From contig OX439035.1 in assembly GCA_949317995.1 (NCBI GenBank), positions 3,958,181-4,022,180 on the forward strand: a stretch of DNA of 64,000 bases. The letters are read 5' to 3'. Position numbers and translations under genes: made by a program. The notes beneath the pieces were generated by a model, which ran no database searches, had not been told where the DNA came from, and was given only the letters and a program-made list of their open reading frames with translations. Source of the stretch: Acholoe squamosa. Its lineage: Eukaryota; Annelida; Polychaeta; Phyllodocida; Polynoidae. The stretch's first letter is position 1; each line of letters begins with the position of its first letter. Below, piece after piece: positions 22,801 through 32,760 of this stretch.

Positions 22801-24405
22801 AGTCATACATCATGCTAAACCTACAGGGTTGATATTGTCCCCTGTAAGGGGGCAGTCATACATCGTGCTGAACCTACAGGGTTGATATTGTCCCCTGTAA
22901 GGGGGCAGTCATACATCGTGCTGAACCTACAGGGTTGATATTGTCCCCTGTAAGGGGGCAGTCATACATCATGCTGAACCTACAGGGTTGATATTGTCCT
23001 CCCTGTAAGGGGGCAGTCATACATCGTGCTGAACCTACAGGGTTGATATTGTCCCCTGTAAGGTGGCAGTCATACATCATGCTGAACCTACAGGGTTGAT
23101 ATTGTCCTCCCTGTAAGGGGGCAGTCATACATCGTGCTGAACCTACAGGGTTCATATTGTCCCTTGTAACGTGTCAGTCATACATCGTGCTGAACCTACA
23201 GGGTTGATATTGTCCCCTGTAAGGAGGCAGTCATACATCGTGCTGAACCTACAGGGTTGATATTGTCCCCCCTGTAAGGGGGCAGTCATACATCGTGCTG
23301 AACCTACAGGGTTGATATTGTCCCCTGTAAGGGGGCAGTCATACATCGTGCTGAACCTACAGGGTTCATATTGTCCCTTGTAAGGTGTCAGTCATACATC
23401 GTGCTGAACCTACAGGGTTGATATTGTCCCCTGTAAGGGGGCAGTCATACATCGTGCTGAACCTACAGGGTTGATATTGTCCTCTGTAAGGGGGCAGTCA
23501 TACATCGTGCTGAACCTACAGGGTTGATATTGTCCCCCCTGTAAGGCGGCAGTCATACATCATGCTGAACCTACAGGGTTGATATTGTCCCCTGTAAGGG
23601 GGCAGTCATACATCGTGCCGAACCTACAGGGTTGATATTGTCCCCCCTGTAAGGGGGCAGTCATACATCATGCTGAACCTACAGGGTTGATATTGTCCCC
23701 TGTAAGGGGGCAGTCATACATCATGCTGAACCTACAGGGTTGATATTGTCCCCCCTGTAAGGGGGCAGTCATACATCATGCTGAACCTACAGGGTTGATA
23801 TTGTCCCCCCTGTAAGGGGGCAGTCATACATCGTGCTGAACCTACAGGGTTGATATTGTCCACTGTAAGGGGGCAGTCATACATCATGCTGAACCTACAG
23901 GGTTGATATTGTCCCCTGTAAGGGGGCAGTCATACATCGTGCTGAACCTACAGGGTTGATATTGTCCCCCCTGTAAGGGGGCAGTCATACATCATGCTGA
24001 ACCTACAGGGTTGATATTGTCTCCTGTAAGGGGGCAGTCATACATCGTGCTGAACCTACAGGGTTGATATTGTCCCCCCTGTAAGGGGGCAGTCATACAT
24101 CATGCTGAACCTACAGGGTTGATATTGTCCCCCCTGTAAGGGGGCAGTCATACATCATGCTGAACCTACAGGGTTGATATTGTCTCCTGTAAGGGGGCAG
24201 TCATACATCGTGCTGAACCTACAGGGTTGATATTGTCCCCCCTGTAAGGGGGCAGTCATACATCATGCTGAACCTACAGGGTTGATATTGTCCCCCCTGT
24301 AAGGGGGCAGTCATACATCATGCTTAACCTACAGGGTTGATATTGTCCCCCCTGTATGGGGGCAGTCATACATCATGCTGAACCTACAGGGTTGATATTG
24401 TCCCC
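19893..24405. repeat. 53/55-bp minisatellite, about 84 units
   Basis: Unit: GGGGGCAGTCATACATC(A/G)T, GCTGAACCTACAGGGTTGAT, ATTGTCCCCTGTAA. Two extra C residues in some units make 55 bp. The CATCATGCTGAACCTACAGGG part resembles the CATCATGCCGACCCTCCGGG module of the GCATCATG/TTAA element, and the array stops against a copy of that element at 24413. Minus-strand frames that stay open are repeat artefacts. Confidence 0.95.
21510..24095. repeat. 1,290-bp higher-order tandem duplication
   Basis: Private variants recur exactly 1,290 bp apart: CATGCTAAACC (21521, 22811), TTCATATTGTCCCTTGTAA (about 21862, 23152), GTCCACTGTAAGG (22568, 23858) and GTCTCCTGTAAG (22729, 24019). I saw only two differences between the copies (GGTGTC/CGTGTC near 21889/23169 and AAGTGGG/AAGGGGG near 22361/23651), so the block of about 24 units duplicated very recently. 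Confidence 0.9.
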
Positions 24406-24412
24406 AAGGGCT

Positions 24413-24563
24413 GGCATGATGCGAGCAGTTTCGCTTTTACTTCATTGGCGCATCATGACGCTCTTAAAGGGTTAAATGCCGCTATTGAATTGATGCGGCA
24501 TGATGCATGAATGCAGCACTGGCGAGTAACTCATTGATGTATTAACGGCCCTTAAAGGGTTAA
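24413..24563. mobile_element. GCATCATG/TTAA element, right end plus a mini copy
   Basis: Two successive termini read CTCTTAAAGGGTTAA (TTAA at 24472-24475) and GGCCCTTAAAGGGTTAA (TTAA at 24560-24563). Between them lies the GCATGATGCATGAATGCAGC module. The second terminus runs without a gap into the 64-bp array. Confidence 0.75.
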
Positions 24564-25260
24564 AGGATCCAGAGAGAATTGTTAGATTCTTCCTAACTTA
24601 TTACATGTGGCGATCATCAAGGGTTAAAGGATCCAGAGAGAATTGTTAGATTCTTCCTAACTTATTACATGTGGCGATCATCAAGGGTTAAAGGATCCAG
24701 AGAGGAATGTTAGATTCTTCCTTACACATTACATGTGGCGATCATCAAGGGTTAAAGGATCCAGAGAGGAATGTTAGATTCTTCCTAACACATTACATGT
24801 GGCGATCATCAAGGGTTAAAGGATCCAGAGAGGAATGTTAGATTCTTCCTAACACATTACATGTGGTGATCATCAAGGGTTAAAGGATCCAGAGAGGAAT
24901 GTTAGATTCTTCCTAACACATTACATGTGGCGATCATCAAGGGTTAAAGGATCCAGAGAGGAATGTTAGATTCTTCCTAACACATTACATGTGGCGATCA
25001 TCAAGGGTTAAAGGATCCAGAGAGGAATGTTAGATTCTTCCTAACACATTACATGTGGCGATCATCAAGGGTTAAAGGATCCAGAGAGGAATGTTAGATT
25101 CTTCCTAACACATTACGTGTGGCGATCATCAAGGGTTAAAGGATCCAGAGAGGAATGTTAGATTCTTCCTAACACATTACGTGTGGCGATCATCAAGGGT
25201 TAAAGGATCCAGAGAGGAATGTTAGATTCTTCCTAACACATTACATGTGGCGATCATCAT
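24557..25260. repeat. 64-bp x 11 tandem array starting at an element terminus
   Basis: The unit starts GGGTTAAAGGATCCAGAGAG, then GAATGTTAGATTCTTCCTAA, then CACATTACATGTGGCGATCA, TCAA. Starts are spaced exactly 64 bp from 24557 to 25197. The first two units share AGAATTG and CTTATT variants; later units have AGGAATG and CACATT. The first GGGTTAA is at once the terminal inverted repeat and TTAA flank of the adjacent GCATCATG element. Confidence 0.95.
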
Positions 25261-25403
25261 CGTTCCAAGTCCGCCTTCTCTGCAGGCCGAGACTCGGTTG
25301 TTGTTTGTTTGGATCTGGCTTGGTTTACTACTGCTACCGTCAGTGTGCTGTGAAGAGGACGAGGGTCTGTTTACCTTAACACTGCACCACTCTGTTTTCT
25401 CGG

Positions 25404-25634
25404 CTAATAAAAGATAACCAAAGTGTTTAATAGATCCATTGAATCGCACCAAACAGTCATCCTCCGCCCTCCACACACACACCGACCTTCCAAAATGTCA
25501 ATCTGTTCTCTTTCATGGCTATAGGAAATAAAGTTTCCCATTTCAGTGGTAAATAGAGATCCAGGATGGGTTAATCGAACTTCCTCTATAAGAGAGACAG
25601 TGTTATTAGTGCTATTAAAAAGAGTCAACACCAC
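25404..25634 (-). other. Doubtful coding remnant
   Basis: A minus-strand frame of 76 codons has balanced amino-acid composition (EEVRLTHPGSLFTTEMGNF and so on) and CTCTCTTATAG before it as a possible splice acceptor near 25590. It matches no family I can name, and no partner exon is recognisable. It could be a single exon of an unseen gene or chance; I do not call a CDS. Confidence 0.2.
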
Positions 25635-25750
25635 ATGTTTCCGTCAGATTCTTGTCCAGCCTCGCCCAGCGGCTATTGATACCAGTTCAATAGAAGAGTT
25701 GGGGCAGCCCGGGGATTGGGGCCTATCGCAGTGGGTCAGTCTTATTCTTA

Positions 25751-26131
25751 GGCCAAAAAAAAAGTTTGTTTCCAGTCACCCGACCGACCTCAGCTAAAGG
25801 GGGCCGACCTCAGATATTTTTTTCATTTTTTTTTTCAAATTATTCCCGATTGTTTAATGATATTTTTTCAAGATTTTTTGAAGATTTTTTTCATTTTTTT
25901 GTCAATTTTTCAAAGACTCTTTTCCGAAATTGTTATTTGACATATATGCACATGTATTTTCCCGTCACTTTTCCATATCCCATACAGGAAAACAACGTTT
26001 CTAACAACCACCAGTGAAAACCCAGCAATATATATAACTCTATGAGGCCTTGGGTAAAAAAAAATCCGAACTACCGACCTTAACTTTTTCTTTTTATCAT
26101 GTTACCGGAAACAGGGCTTTTTTTAAAGGCC
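25751..26131. mobile_element. GGCC-ended MITE, TSD TTA
   Basis: Ends are GGCCAAAAAAAAAGTTTGTT...and ...CTTTTTTTAAAGGCC, with TTA at 25748-25750 and 26132-26134. Subterminal TTTCCAGTCACCCGACC on the left and CATGTTACCGGAAAC on the right match the family at 47717-48631. A central CCAGCAATATATATAACTCT then ATGAGGCCTTGGGTAAA is shared, inverted, with 47812-47860. The 3-bp TWA TSD points to PIF/Harbinger-type transposition. Confidence 0.8.
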
Positions 26132-26134
26132 TTA

Positions 26135-27533
26135 TCTGCATCAAAAGGGGGTAATAAGAAGTAATTAAAGCCTGGGGGCACTTGCCCTTGAGTTGCATAT
26201 CGACTGCAGCCCAACTCTCGAGAGTGGTGGCGGTGAATTCCCACTGATCCCAAAAAGGGGGGGGGGGCACAATGGATTCCCCTCAGAGCCTTATGTAGCA
26301 GGGCGGTGGATTTCCATCAGATCCCCAAAATAGTGTATTGCTTATAAACCATACATATTAGGGCAGAAAATATGATTAAAAATAGGGCTGGATAATGAAA
26401 ATTTCTGATTCATATAAATGCATGAGGACCATAGACAGCTTGGTGAAGGTTGGAGGCCTGGAAGTGGGGGGCCGTCTAGGCACTATTTGGGAATGTGGAA
26501 AAAAGGGGGGCGGTCAATGTCCAGCTTATGTATGTGCCTAGGGCGGGCAGATTTCAAGATAACTGATAGATGGTGTAAGAGAAATCTCTAATGGATAATA
26601 ATGTGTGGTCAGCAGTGTCGACAGTGATAAGATGTGTAAATGATTTAATAGAGATGCGAAGAAAAAGGTAGTAAGGCAAGACAGAGTAATGGATGTTTAT
26701 TGATAAAGAAATGGATTGGCTGGAGAGATCAGCGGCATAAGCTGTGGGGTCTGAGTCCATAAAGAGATTGGGGTAGCTTGGGGGATAAATAGAAGCGACT
26801 CCATCTGAAAATGAAAGAGATAATTGATTTAGGACCAGCAGAATCAGAGGGACTAATGATGAATAATAGGAAGAAGAATATTAGATAAAGAGATAACTAC
26901 TTTACAAAGTTGAGCAATAAATGGGAAATGAATAAGAGCTAGTGACGTCATGAGACAACTACATGTCTCGGAGCAGGCGCGTTGAGATAACAATGCTCCT
27001 CGAATAATATATTTGTGGAATTCTGAGTCTGAAAATTGGAGAGTCCGTTCAGAGGGAGCATGGAGACAGCATTGAAAGTTAGGCACACATATCTGAGCTA
27101 GCAGTTAATAGCCAGATACCATCAGACAAAAGTAGTGAACAGCCTATACACATTAGGAACAACAACATTCTATAAGAGGAGATTTGACCGCTTGGGAATT
27201 GCATGCACATTCAAAAATAACCCACTCACCCTTCACTGCTGAGGAGATTTAGAGAATATATTAGGCACAACTGTTGGTAGCTCTGAGGAGCACTCACTGG
27301 GAATGACTTGCTTTCAGCTAAGGAACTTCATATAAGATGAAGGTAGGAATTAAAAGCAACTATTAGTACAATCGGACTCCAGGCCTGGGGAAGGCCTTTC
27401 CCTCTCGATGCAGGGAACATCCCTGTGTGGACTTAGGGTCCACCATAAGGTGGACATCCTATAATAACTATTCAAACTCTCCATGTAAATGCACTACACT
27501 GCCTAATTAGAAGCTAGGATTGGACTAAGCTTG
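26135..27533. other. No gene recognised
   Basis: Several short frames on the minus strand (26554-27086) have no known domain. A G run is at 26258-26267. A CCAGGCCTGGGGAAGGCC hairpin-like piece is at about 27381. Confidence 0.35.
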
Positions 27534-27849
27534 CAGAGGCGTAGGAAGCAAATCGTCATTGGGGGGGCCCAGTGGGGGCCCCACCTTGACCGCCTTGAAT
27601 TGTCGGCTCAAACACAACAGCGCCTTTACATACCTACATAAAATTTGTATAGAAAAGTAAATTTTGATGAATGTTAGATCTGATTTGAGGCCCATGCCCC
27701 AATTTTCCCTATCCCATTACTTAAGTTTTAGGTTCTTGTTATGAATTCTTGGCAAATTTTGGGGGGGGCCCAGACATACTCAGGCCCCACCTCCTTTATG
27801 ATTGGGGGGGGCCGGGCCCCCCTGGCCCCCCCCTTTTCCTACGCCCCTG
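27534..27849. mobile_element. MITE, CAGGGGCGTAGGAA family, long form
   Basis: TIRs are CAGAGGCGTAGGAA and TTCCTACGCCCCTG, with 5-bp TSD GCTTG at 27529-27533 and 27850-27854. The interior is homologous to 11178-11524 in reverse orientation. Confidence 0.88.
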
Positions 27850-27854
27850 GCTTG

Positions 27855-28600
27855 CCTTCTGCCTTGCCTACTGTACAACATCAGGTGAACTTAGGAATTG
27901 GGAGTTGTAACCGGAACAGGGAACCTTTAATATGAAAAGGGAATTAGAAGAGAACAAGGAAGACATTATCTAAGGAGATAGAGATTGCCATGATAAGACT
28001 CTGTTATTAATATGACCTGATCAAGTGTTGTTCATCTGAGAGACGCTGGGGTGTTTGCCCAACCTTTGTACTCTTTTGATGCTTGACGTGTTAGTAGCCG
28101 AGGAGAGGAATCAATAAAGCCTTCAGTCAATAAGGTATCTCTCACTGGTTTTATTTGAGTAGGACCGCTGCCCAGCTTAATAGGTGTACTGGGCTGAGGT
28201 AGTGGCATACTCTACCCGTTATAGGAAGCTAGCTCAAACCCCAAAATACACTCTGTTACATCTATAGACAACAACCAGAAAGTAAGACTAAAACAACTTC
28301 AAATTAATGGAGTAAACACACAGTACAATAGGGCGGTAGGGTGGCAGTGGAGAGTGACCATCAAAGAGTCAGTGCCTCCCCCCCTTTAGGAATTAAAGGA
28401 ATACATGAAATACAGCACAAGTACTCTTACTGGTGGGGACTGCGGCACGTGTTCTTAGCACACCAAACTCTACAATCCTGGATTAGACGTAACATGGTAC
28501 GATTAGCCCCAGTACACCATATGGTGGTGTGATTGGTGTAAATCCTGTTTTCTGATGCCCTGTGTATGTAATCCACAGACTTTCTAGCATTTCAATAAAC
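27855..28600. other. No gene; an isolated poly(A)-like signal
   Basis: GAATCAATAAAGCC at about 28109 looks like a poly(A) signal, possibly of an old LTR, but neither LTR ends nor an ORF can be defined. Confidence 0.3.
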
Positions 28601-28689
28601 CCTTTTAAGTGTTACATGATGCATCGTGCTTATTGGTTGTCATGGTACATGGCTGCAGGCCTTTGGACGACCAGTGCACTCTATGACCC

Positions 28690-28956
28690 TTAACCCTGTA
28701 AAGGCCCCTGATGCAGGAGTGCATCATGCCCATTGATCAGCATGATGCACCAATGAAGTGCTGGTGAGACTGATCGCCGGCACTTCATTGATAAATCATG
28801 CTGACCCTAGGAGCAGTCTCGCCAGCACTTCATTGGTGCATCATGCCCATTGGTCATCATGATGCACCAATGACGTGATCGCCGACATTTCATTGGTGTA
28901 TCATGACGACCAATGGGCATGAAGCATTAGTGCATCAGCGGCCGTTAAAGGGTTAA
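28690..28956. mobile_element. GCATCATG/TTAA element, complete copy
   Basis: This is the best defined copy. TTAA lies at 28690-28693 and 28953-28956. The termini TTAACCCTGTAAAGGCCCC and, complemented from the right, TTAACCCTTTAACGGCCGC continue as an imperfect ~55-bp TIR through GCTGATGCA and CATCATGCCCATTG. The interior has two successive hairpin modules, CATGATGCACCAATGAAGTG with CAGCACTTCATTGGTGCATC. TTAA flanks and CCC-starting TIRs are what piggyBac-superfamily elements show. It encodes no protein. Confidence 0.85.
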
Positions 28957-30090
28957 AGGCGTGGTGTTTCATACCTGAATACAGTGCAGTAGTGAGCAGT
29001 TTAAGCTGATAGGAATACAACATCCGTGGCCACTTAGTCACACCTGTTCTACCCACTACAAACATCCAGGTGTCGTTCTACATGGGCTATAATGCATTAG
29101 CAAGGGTCTTGGTCTTAACTATTCTGGGTATAAATTGTAGCAAGGTCCAGCTGCTCCAACCTGTGGAGGACGTTACATAATAGCAAGGTCATCTTTTAAT
29201 CACAAGTCGTCATTCAATGTGCACCACTGGCATTCATAAGCAACCCTGTGCCGTCACTGGGATATCTGGAAGTCACGCAGTCGGCAAATTTATTATATGG
29301 CTAATATCGATGACACTATAGATTAGTACTACTTACTCCGTATTCAATGGGGGGGTGGAATACGATCCTCACATATTCGGCAGCGCCATTTTGAAATTTA
29401 TACAGAGCTAACTAGTTTCGTATTTAGGTATGGTTATTAGAAGTTTTACGGTAAAACAATGATTGAACTAGTTAAATAATATGTTATGAATTGTTTAAGG
29501 TATATCTATGTATTAGCGTCATGTTAAAAAAAAAGATATTGTCCTGCGCAAGGAACATTTATATTGAAACTAAAAGCAGCGGCTAGCTCCATATCATGTG
29601 ACCTACTTCGTCGAGCAAGGTGTCATGGCAGATCAAAACAAACCGGGACGAGTCTATGCCTTCAAAACCAGTAAATATTGTTGAAATCCTTTATTTAAAA
29701 GCAATTTAAACCTGTGGGCCATATAATAAATGCAAATGTCCACTCCCGTGAATTATTCACGGGTCGTGGACATTTGCTTATGTATGCATGCACCCGCACG
29801 TTAGCATCAGCAAAAAATAGCCGCGCCAGCGTGTAAAAGGCACACGTATTGGTTCCACTAAACCTAACAAAAGGCCAACTGGACATTCAGGGTGATTGAA
29901 TAGAGAATAATTGATAGCAGTTCTCTAGATGTCTAATATTCAACCCATATGTGCACAATGAAAGCTTCTATGTTCTCAATACCCTGCACTACCTAACAAA
30001 AGGGGACGTCACCTGCGTTCAAAAATGCCGATATTAAGGCACAAAAGAAGAAGAAGCTGTGTTTCCGGTTGAGGGCGGTACTTCAGATAA
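28957..30090. other. No gene recognised
   Basis: Mostly unique AT-rich sequence. A hairpin lies at 29732-29777. No credible exon. Confidence 0.35.
29732..29777. repeat. Short near-perfect hairpin
   Basis: GCAAATGTCCAC (29732-29743) and GTGGACATTTGC (29766-29777) pair, and inside them CCCGTGAAT and ATTCACGGG pair, giving about 21 bp of stem with a 2-3 base offset. Confidence 0.75.
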
Positions 30091-30104
30091 TGGCTCTAGA
30101 CCCC

Positions 30105-30345
30105 TAAAAATCGACATGGCGACATGAGCATTTTTTGGCCTAGTGACATGTGACATGGCCAATTCCTTAAAATCGACACAGTGACATGGCAATTTCTTAA
30201 AATCGACAAGGTGACATGGCAATTTCTTAAAATCAACATGGCACATGGGGACCCCCCACCCCCTATCAAGGGCCCCCAGATTTGTAGACGATGTGGTCAA
30301 AGTTGGGGACGATGTGGCCAAACTGGGTGGACGATGTGACGACAC
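30105..30345. repeat. Degenerate tandem repeat, AAAATCGACA...GTGACATGGC
   Basis: About five ~30-bp units of AAAATCGACA(A/T)GGTGACATGG plus CAATTTCTT. A GACGATGTGG(C/T)CAAA trio follows at 30288-30340. A related piece in opposite sense lies at 50460-50500 (CCATGTCAC...GTCGATTTTAAGAAA). Confidence 0.65.
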
Positions 30346-30554
30346 ACTGTTTTGTAAGGCAATCTACCATGTAGGAATATGGGTTCCCCCACGGGTTCTG
30401 TAACGAACCCACCTACCTACCGGAACATGATTTTACCCTGGGACATATGCATGCATTTTTCGCTTTATTCTACCCAAATCTAACCCGCCATGGTGTATCA
30501 ATGCCTGTGGACGATGGACGATGGGGCCGTGTGGGATTTTATTGTAAATCTACT

Positions 30555-30660
30555 TCTAAAATGGCCACATCGTCCATTTCCCTGATTGTCCACATGGTCC
30601 ACTTTTGGCCACAATGTCCTTGGTTTGGCCACATGGTCCATTGGCCTAATCGTCCATCCA
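30555..30660. repeat. Degenerate GGCCACATGGTCCA repeat
   Basis: Five ~20-bp units of the type (T)GGCCACAT(G/C)GTCCA(T/C)T run from 30559 to 30650. No coding role is visible. Confidence 0.6.
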
Positions 30661-30698
30661 CCGTTGGGATTGTCGGTAGACATAAACTTATATGTGTA

Positions 30699-30858
30699 CA
30701 CAGCTAAAAATAATTTTCTTGGAATCTTAAATAATCTTACCTGATTGACAAAACTACCAGGTTTAAGATTTTTAATTTTCTTAAAATTGGTAGTTTTGTC
30801 CGCCACGTAAGATAATTTATCTTATTTTCTTAAATCAAGAAAAATATTTTTAGCTGTG
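30699..30858. mobile_element. 160-bp TA-flanked MITE
   Basis: CACAGCTAAAAATA at the left and TATTTTTAGCTGTG at the right are perfect inverted ends, each bounded by TA (30697-30698, 30859-30860), with further imperfect pairing inward (TTTTCTTG). The interior has a second inverted pair, GACAAAACTACCA with TGGTAGTTTTGTC. The TA TSD suggests a Tc1/mariner-type transposase in trans. Confidence 0.8.
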
Positions 30859-30879
30859 TACATATACCTGTATTGGCCA

Positions 30880-31075
30880 GTACCTGGTCTGGAGCTGGTT
30901 CTGGCGACACACTGATAAGAACTGATAGGATGGGACCAGCATGTCACTGGAAGTGGTTGCTAACCAGGGACAAGGTACCCATCATGGTATGTGTTATCAC
31001 CTCAACCATCGAAATTCAAAATGGCGGCTCCACTAGGCCTCCATACTGAGTCCTATACATGTGCATGTAACACAT
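30880..31075 (+). repeat. Dispersed ~200-bp repeat, copy 2 of 3
   Basis: Homologous to 6151-6345 and, inverted, to 53568-53757. Shared landmarks: GGTCTGGAGCTGGTTC(T/C)GG, GGGACCAGCATGTC, AACCAGGGACAA, ATGGCGGCTCCACTAGGCCT. Confidence 0.78.
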
Positions 31076-31396
31076 GGGCCTTTTGGCTTCAAATAAAAGG
31101 GGAAAATAGGCACCCTCTGTCCTCAATGTCGATGATTAGGTCATTTTGAAAAATGAGAATGCAGATGACGTCCCCCTTTTGATGCAGAGTGCAGAGGCCT
31201 GGATGGCGTCTTACCTCTAATGTTATTTAGATGAATGTCGAGGTACTTTGATATATGTAATGAGGTATTAAGTGCTCAGCTTAAAACGATTACATTGTCG
31301 TTATTCGCCTGTTATTTTAATCCGATGGTTTCAAGGCTAGATAATACATCGTGGGTGTAACCGCTATTATCAGTACCCTGGAAGTTTACGAAAGTA

Positions 31397-31565
31397 GGGC
31401 CATTCACAAATGACGTCGTACTGGAGGAAGGAGCGATATTTTGACCCTGAATGAATAATATTATTCCATATGCCTTCATCGTTGCAAAATTGGCACAAAA
31501 AAAATATGACGAAGGAGGGAGGGGGAGGTCAATTTTTTAGCATAACGACATTTATGGATGGCCCC
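31397..31565. mobile_element. MITE, GGGGCTGTGTACAAATGACG family, diverged copy
   Basis: Ends GGGCCATTCACAAATGACGT and GACATTTATGGATGGCCCC with an interior CATATGCCTTCATCGTTGCA, AAATTGGCA match the copies at 42955 and 53769. TSD not visible; the oldest of the three. Confidence 0.65.
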
Positions 31566-31577
31566 TCAATGTAAATA

Positions 31578-31807
31578 TTTTACTTTGCCCTTTGAATGCC
31601 GCCGATGCAGGAGTGCATCACGCCCTTGGACTCGCCAGCACTTCGTTGGTGCATCATGCGGACCCACTGGAAGTGCATCAATCCCATAGGATTAGGATGT
31701 TGCATGAATGCAGCCCTGGTGAGTCGGCCCAGGGCTGCATTGATGCATCATGACAACCAATGGGCATGGCGCATTAATACATCAGCGGCCTGGTCTCTAA
31801 AGGGTTA
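31578..31807. mobile_element. GCATCATG/TTAA element copy
   Basis: The right terminus CTAAAGGGTTAA (TTAA 31804-31807) is clear. The left terminus TTTACTTTGCCCTTTGAA is diverged. The interior carries GATGCAGGAGTGCATCACGC, GCCAGCACTTCGTTGGTGCA, the TGAATGCAGCCCTGGTGAGT hairpin and CCAATGGGCATGGCGCATTA. Confidence 0.75.
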
Positions 31808-31830
31808 AAGGCGGGGATAAAGGGTTGTAG

Positions 31831-31914
31831 ATAGGTCCAAGCAGATGTCCCTCGGTGACATTTCCTATTCTCAAATGGAAGTGTCACGGAGGGACAAAAT
31901 GGACCTATCTGCTT
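31831..31914. repeat. Hairpin
   Basis: Paired blocks: ATAGGTCC (31831-31838) with GGACCTAT (31901-31908), GTCCCTCGGTGACA (31848-31861) with TGTCACGGAGGGAC (31882-31895, one mismatch), with a loop of about 20 bases. AAGCAGA/TCTGCTT pairs are also available. Confidence 0.65.
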
Positions 31915-31922
31915 GGACCTGC

Positions 31923-32300
31923 CCAGTTGTATCTTGTTTACCTTAGCCCCCAGGGCCTCAGTCCCTGGGTGGGAACCAGGTGTTACAGTGGTAATAACGG
32001 GGTAATGACGGCCTATCTCACCTCTGTGTGGAACTGTAAAGCACCCATTTAACTATTGTCACTTTAATGTGACAACTACTATTTAAACCAGGCGCTATCA
32101 GATAGAGTGCCCAGACGGTGACCAGCTGGTTCCTTATCGGCAGATAGCTAAATAGTTAGCCCCAAGAAAATGACCATAACTGTAAGGTTTGCTGATGCGA
32201 GCAGTGCGGAGGGTAGGGGGTAGACCTCACACAAAGTGAGGAACTTATAAGGATGCCAGTAAGGCAAACATGATATTTAAAGAGGGCGACACACACACAG
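31923..32300. other. No recognised feature
   Basis: Unique sequence without a convincing ORF or repeat. The last 35 bp form the left half of a direct repeat that flanks the foldback element at 32311. Confidence 0.35.
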
Positions 32301-32310
32301 ATAGCGAGAG

Positions 32311-32609
32311 CACTGAAAACATGGAAGATCCGAAACTAGTCAGCGGTGACCACTTTAGGTCCTCAAGTTGACATACCTAAAACTACAGCTTTAGGTAGTC
32401 AAAATGATGACTTTAGGTGATCATCCTGACGACCTGAGTCATAAGGATGACAATACTGTACAGAGTCGTCATATTGATGACTCAGGTCATCAGGATGACG
32501 ACTTAAAGTCGTCATTTTGACTACCTAAAGCTGTAGTTTTAGGTATCGTCAACTTGAGGACCTAAAGTGGTCACCGCTGACTAGTTTCAGAACTTCTAGG
32601 TTTTCAGTG
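32311..32609. mobile_element. 299-bp long-arm foldback element, CACTGAAAAC ends
   Basis: The sequence is a near-complete palindrome: CACTGAAAAC (32311-32320) pairs with GTTTTCAGTG (32600-32609), and from GAAACTAGTCAGCGGTGACC onward about 120 bp of each arm pair with few mismatches. The interior reiterates (A/T)CCTAAA, CGTCAT and GATGACT. AGAG lies on both sides as a possible 4-bp TSD. A ~43-bp direct repeat (ACATGA(T/C)ATTTAAAGAGGG plus CACACACAGATAGCGAGA) flanks it at about 32269-32308 and 32627-32668. Confidence 0.8.
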
Positions 32610-32689
32610 AGAGACAGACAGACAGACATGACATTTAAAGAGGGAGACACACACAGATAGCGAGACAGACAGACAGACAGACAGAGAGT

Positions 32690-32760
32690 ATCAACCCGAT
32701 AGGGTCGGCACCCGGGGGTCGGCATGATGCATTAATGCATCGGCAGTCCTGAAAGGGTAA
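32690..32760. mobile_element. GCATCATG/TTAA element, right-end fragment
   Basis: GGTCGGCATGATGCATTAAT, GCATCGGCAGTCCTGAAAGG and GTAAAAGGG form a diverged right terminus that passes directly into the 36/37-bp array. Confidence 0.65.

Noticed and set aside
19882-23346. Minus-strand frames with GDNINPVGSARCMTAPLQG repeats
   Set aside because: Translation of the 53/55-bp minisatellite; identical frames recur 1,290 bp apart because of the block duplication.
25404-25634. Possible exon encoding EEVRLTHPGSLFTTEMGNF
   Set aside because: Composition is protein-like but no family, partner exon or donor could be confirmed. Listed only as a doubtful remnant.
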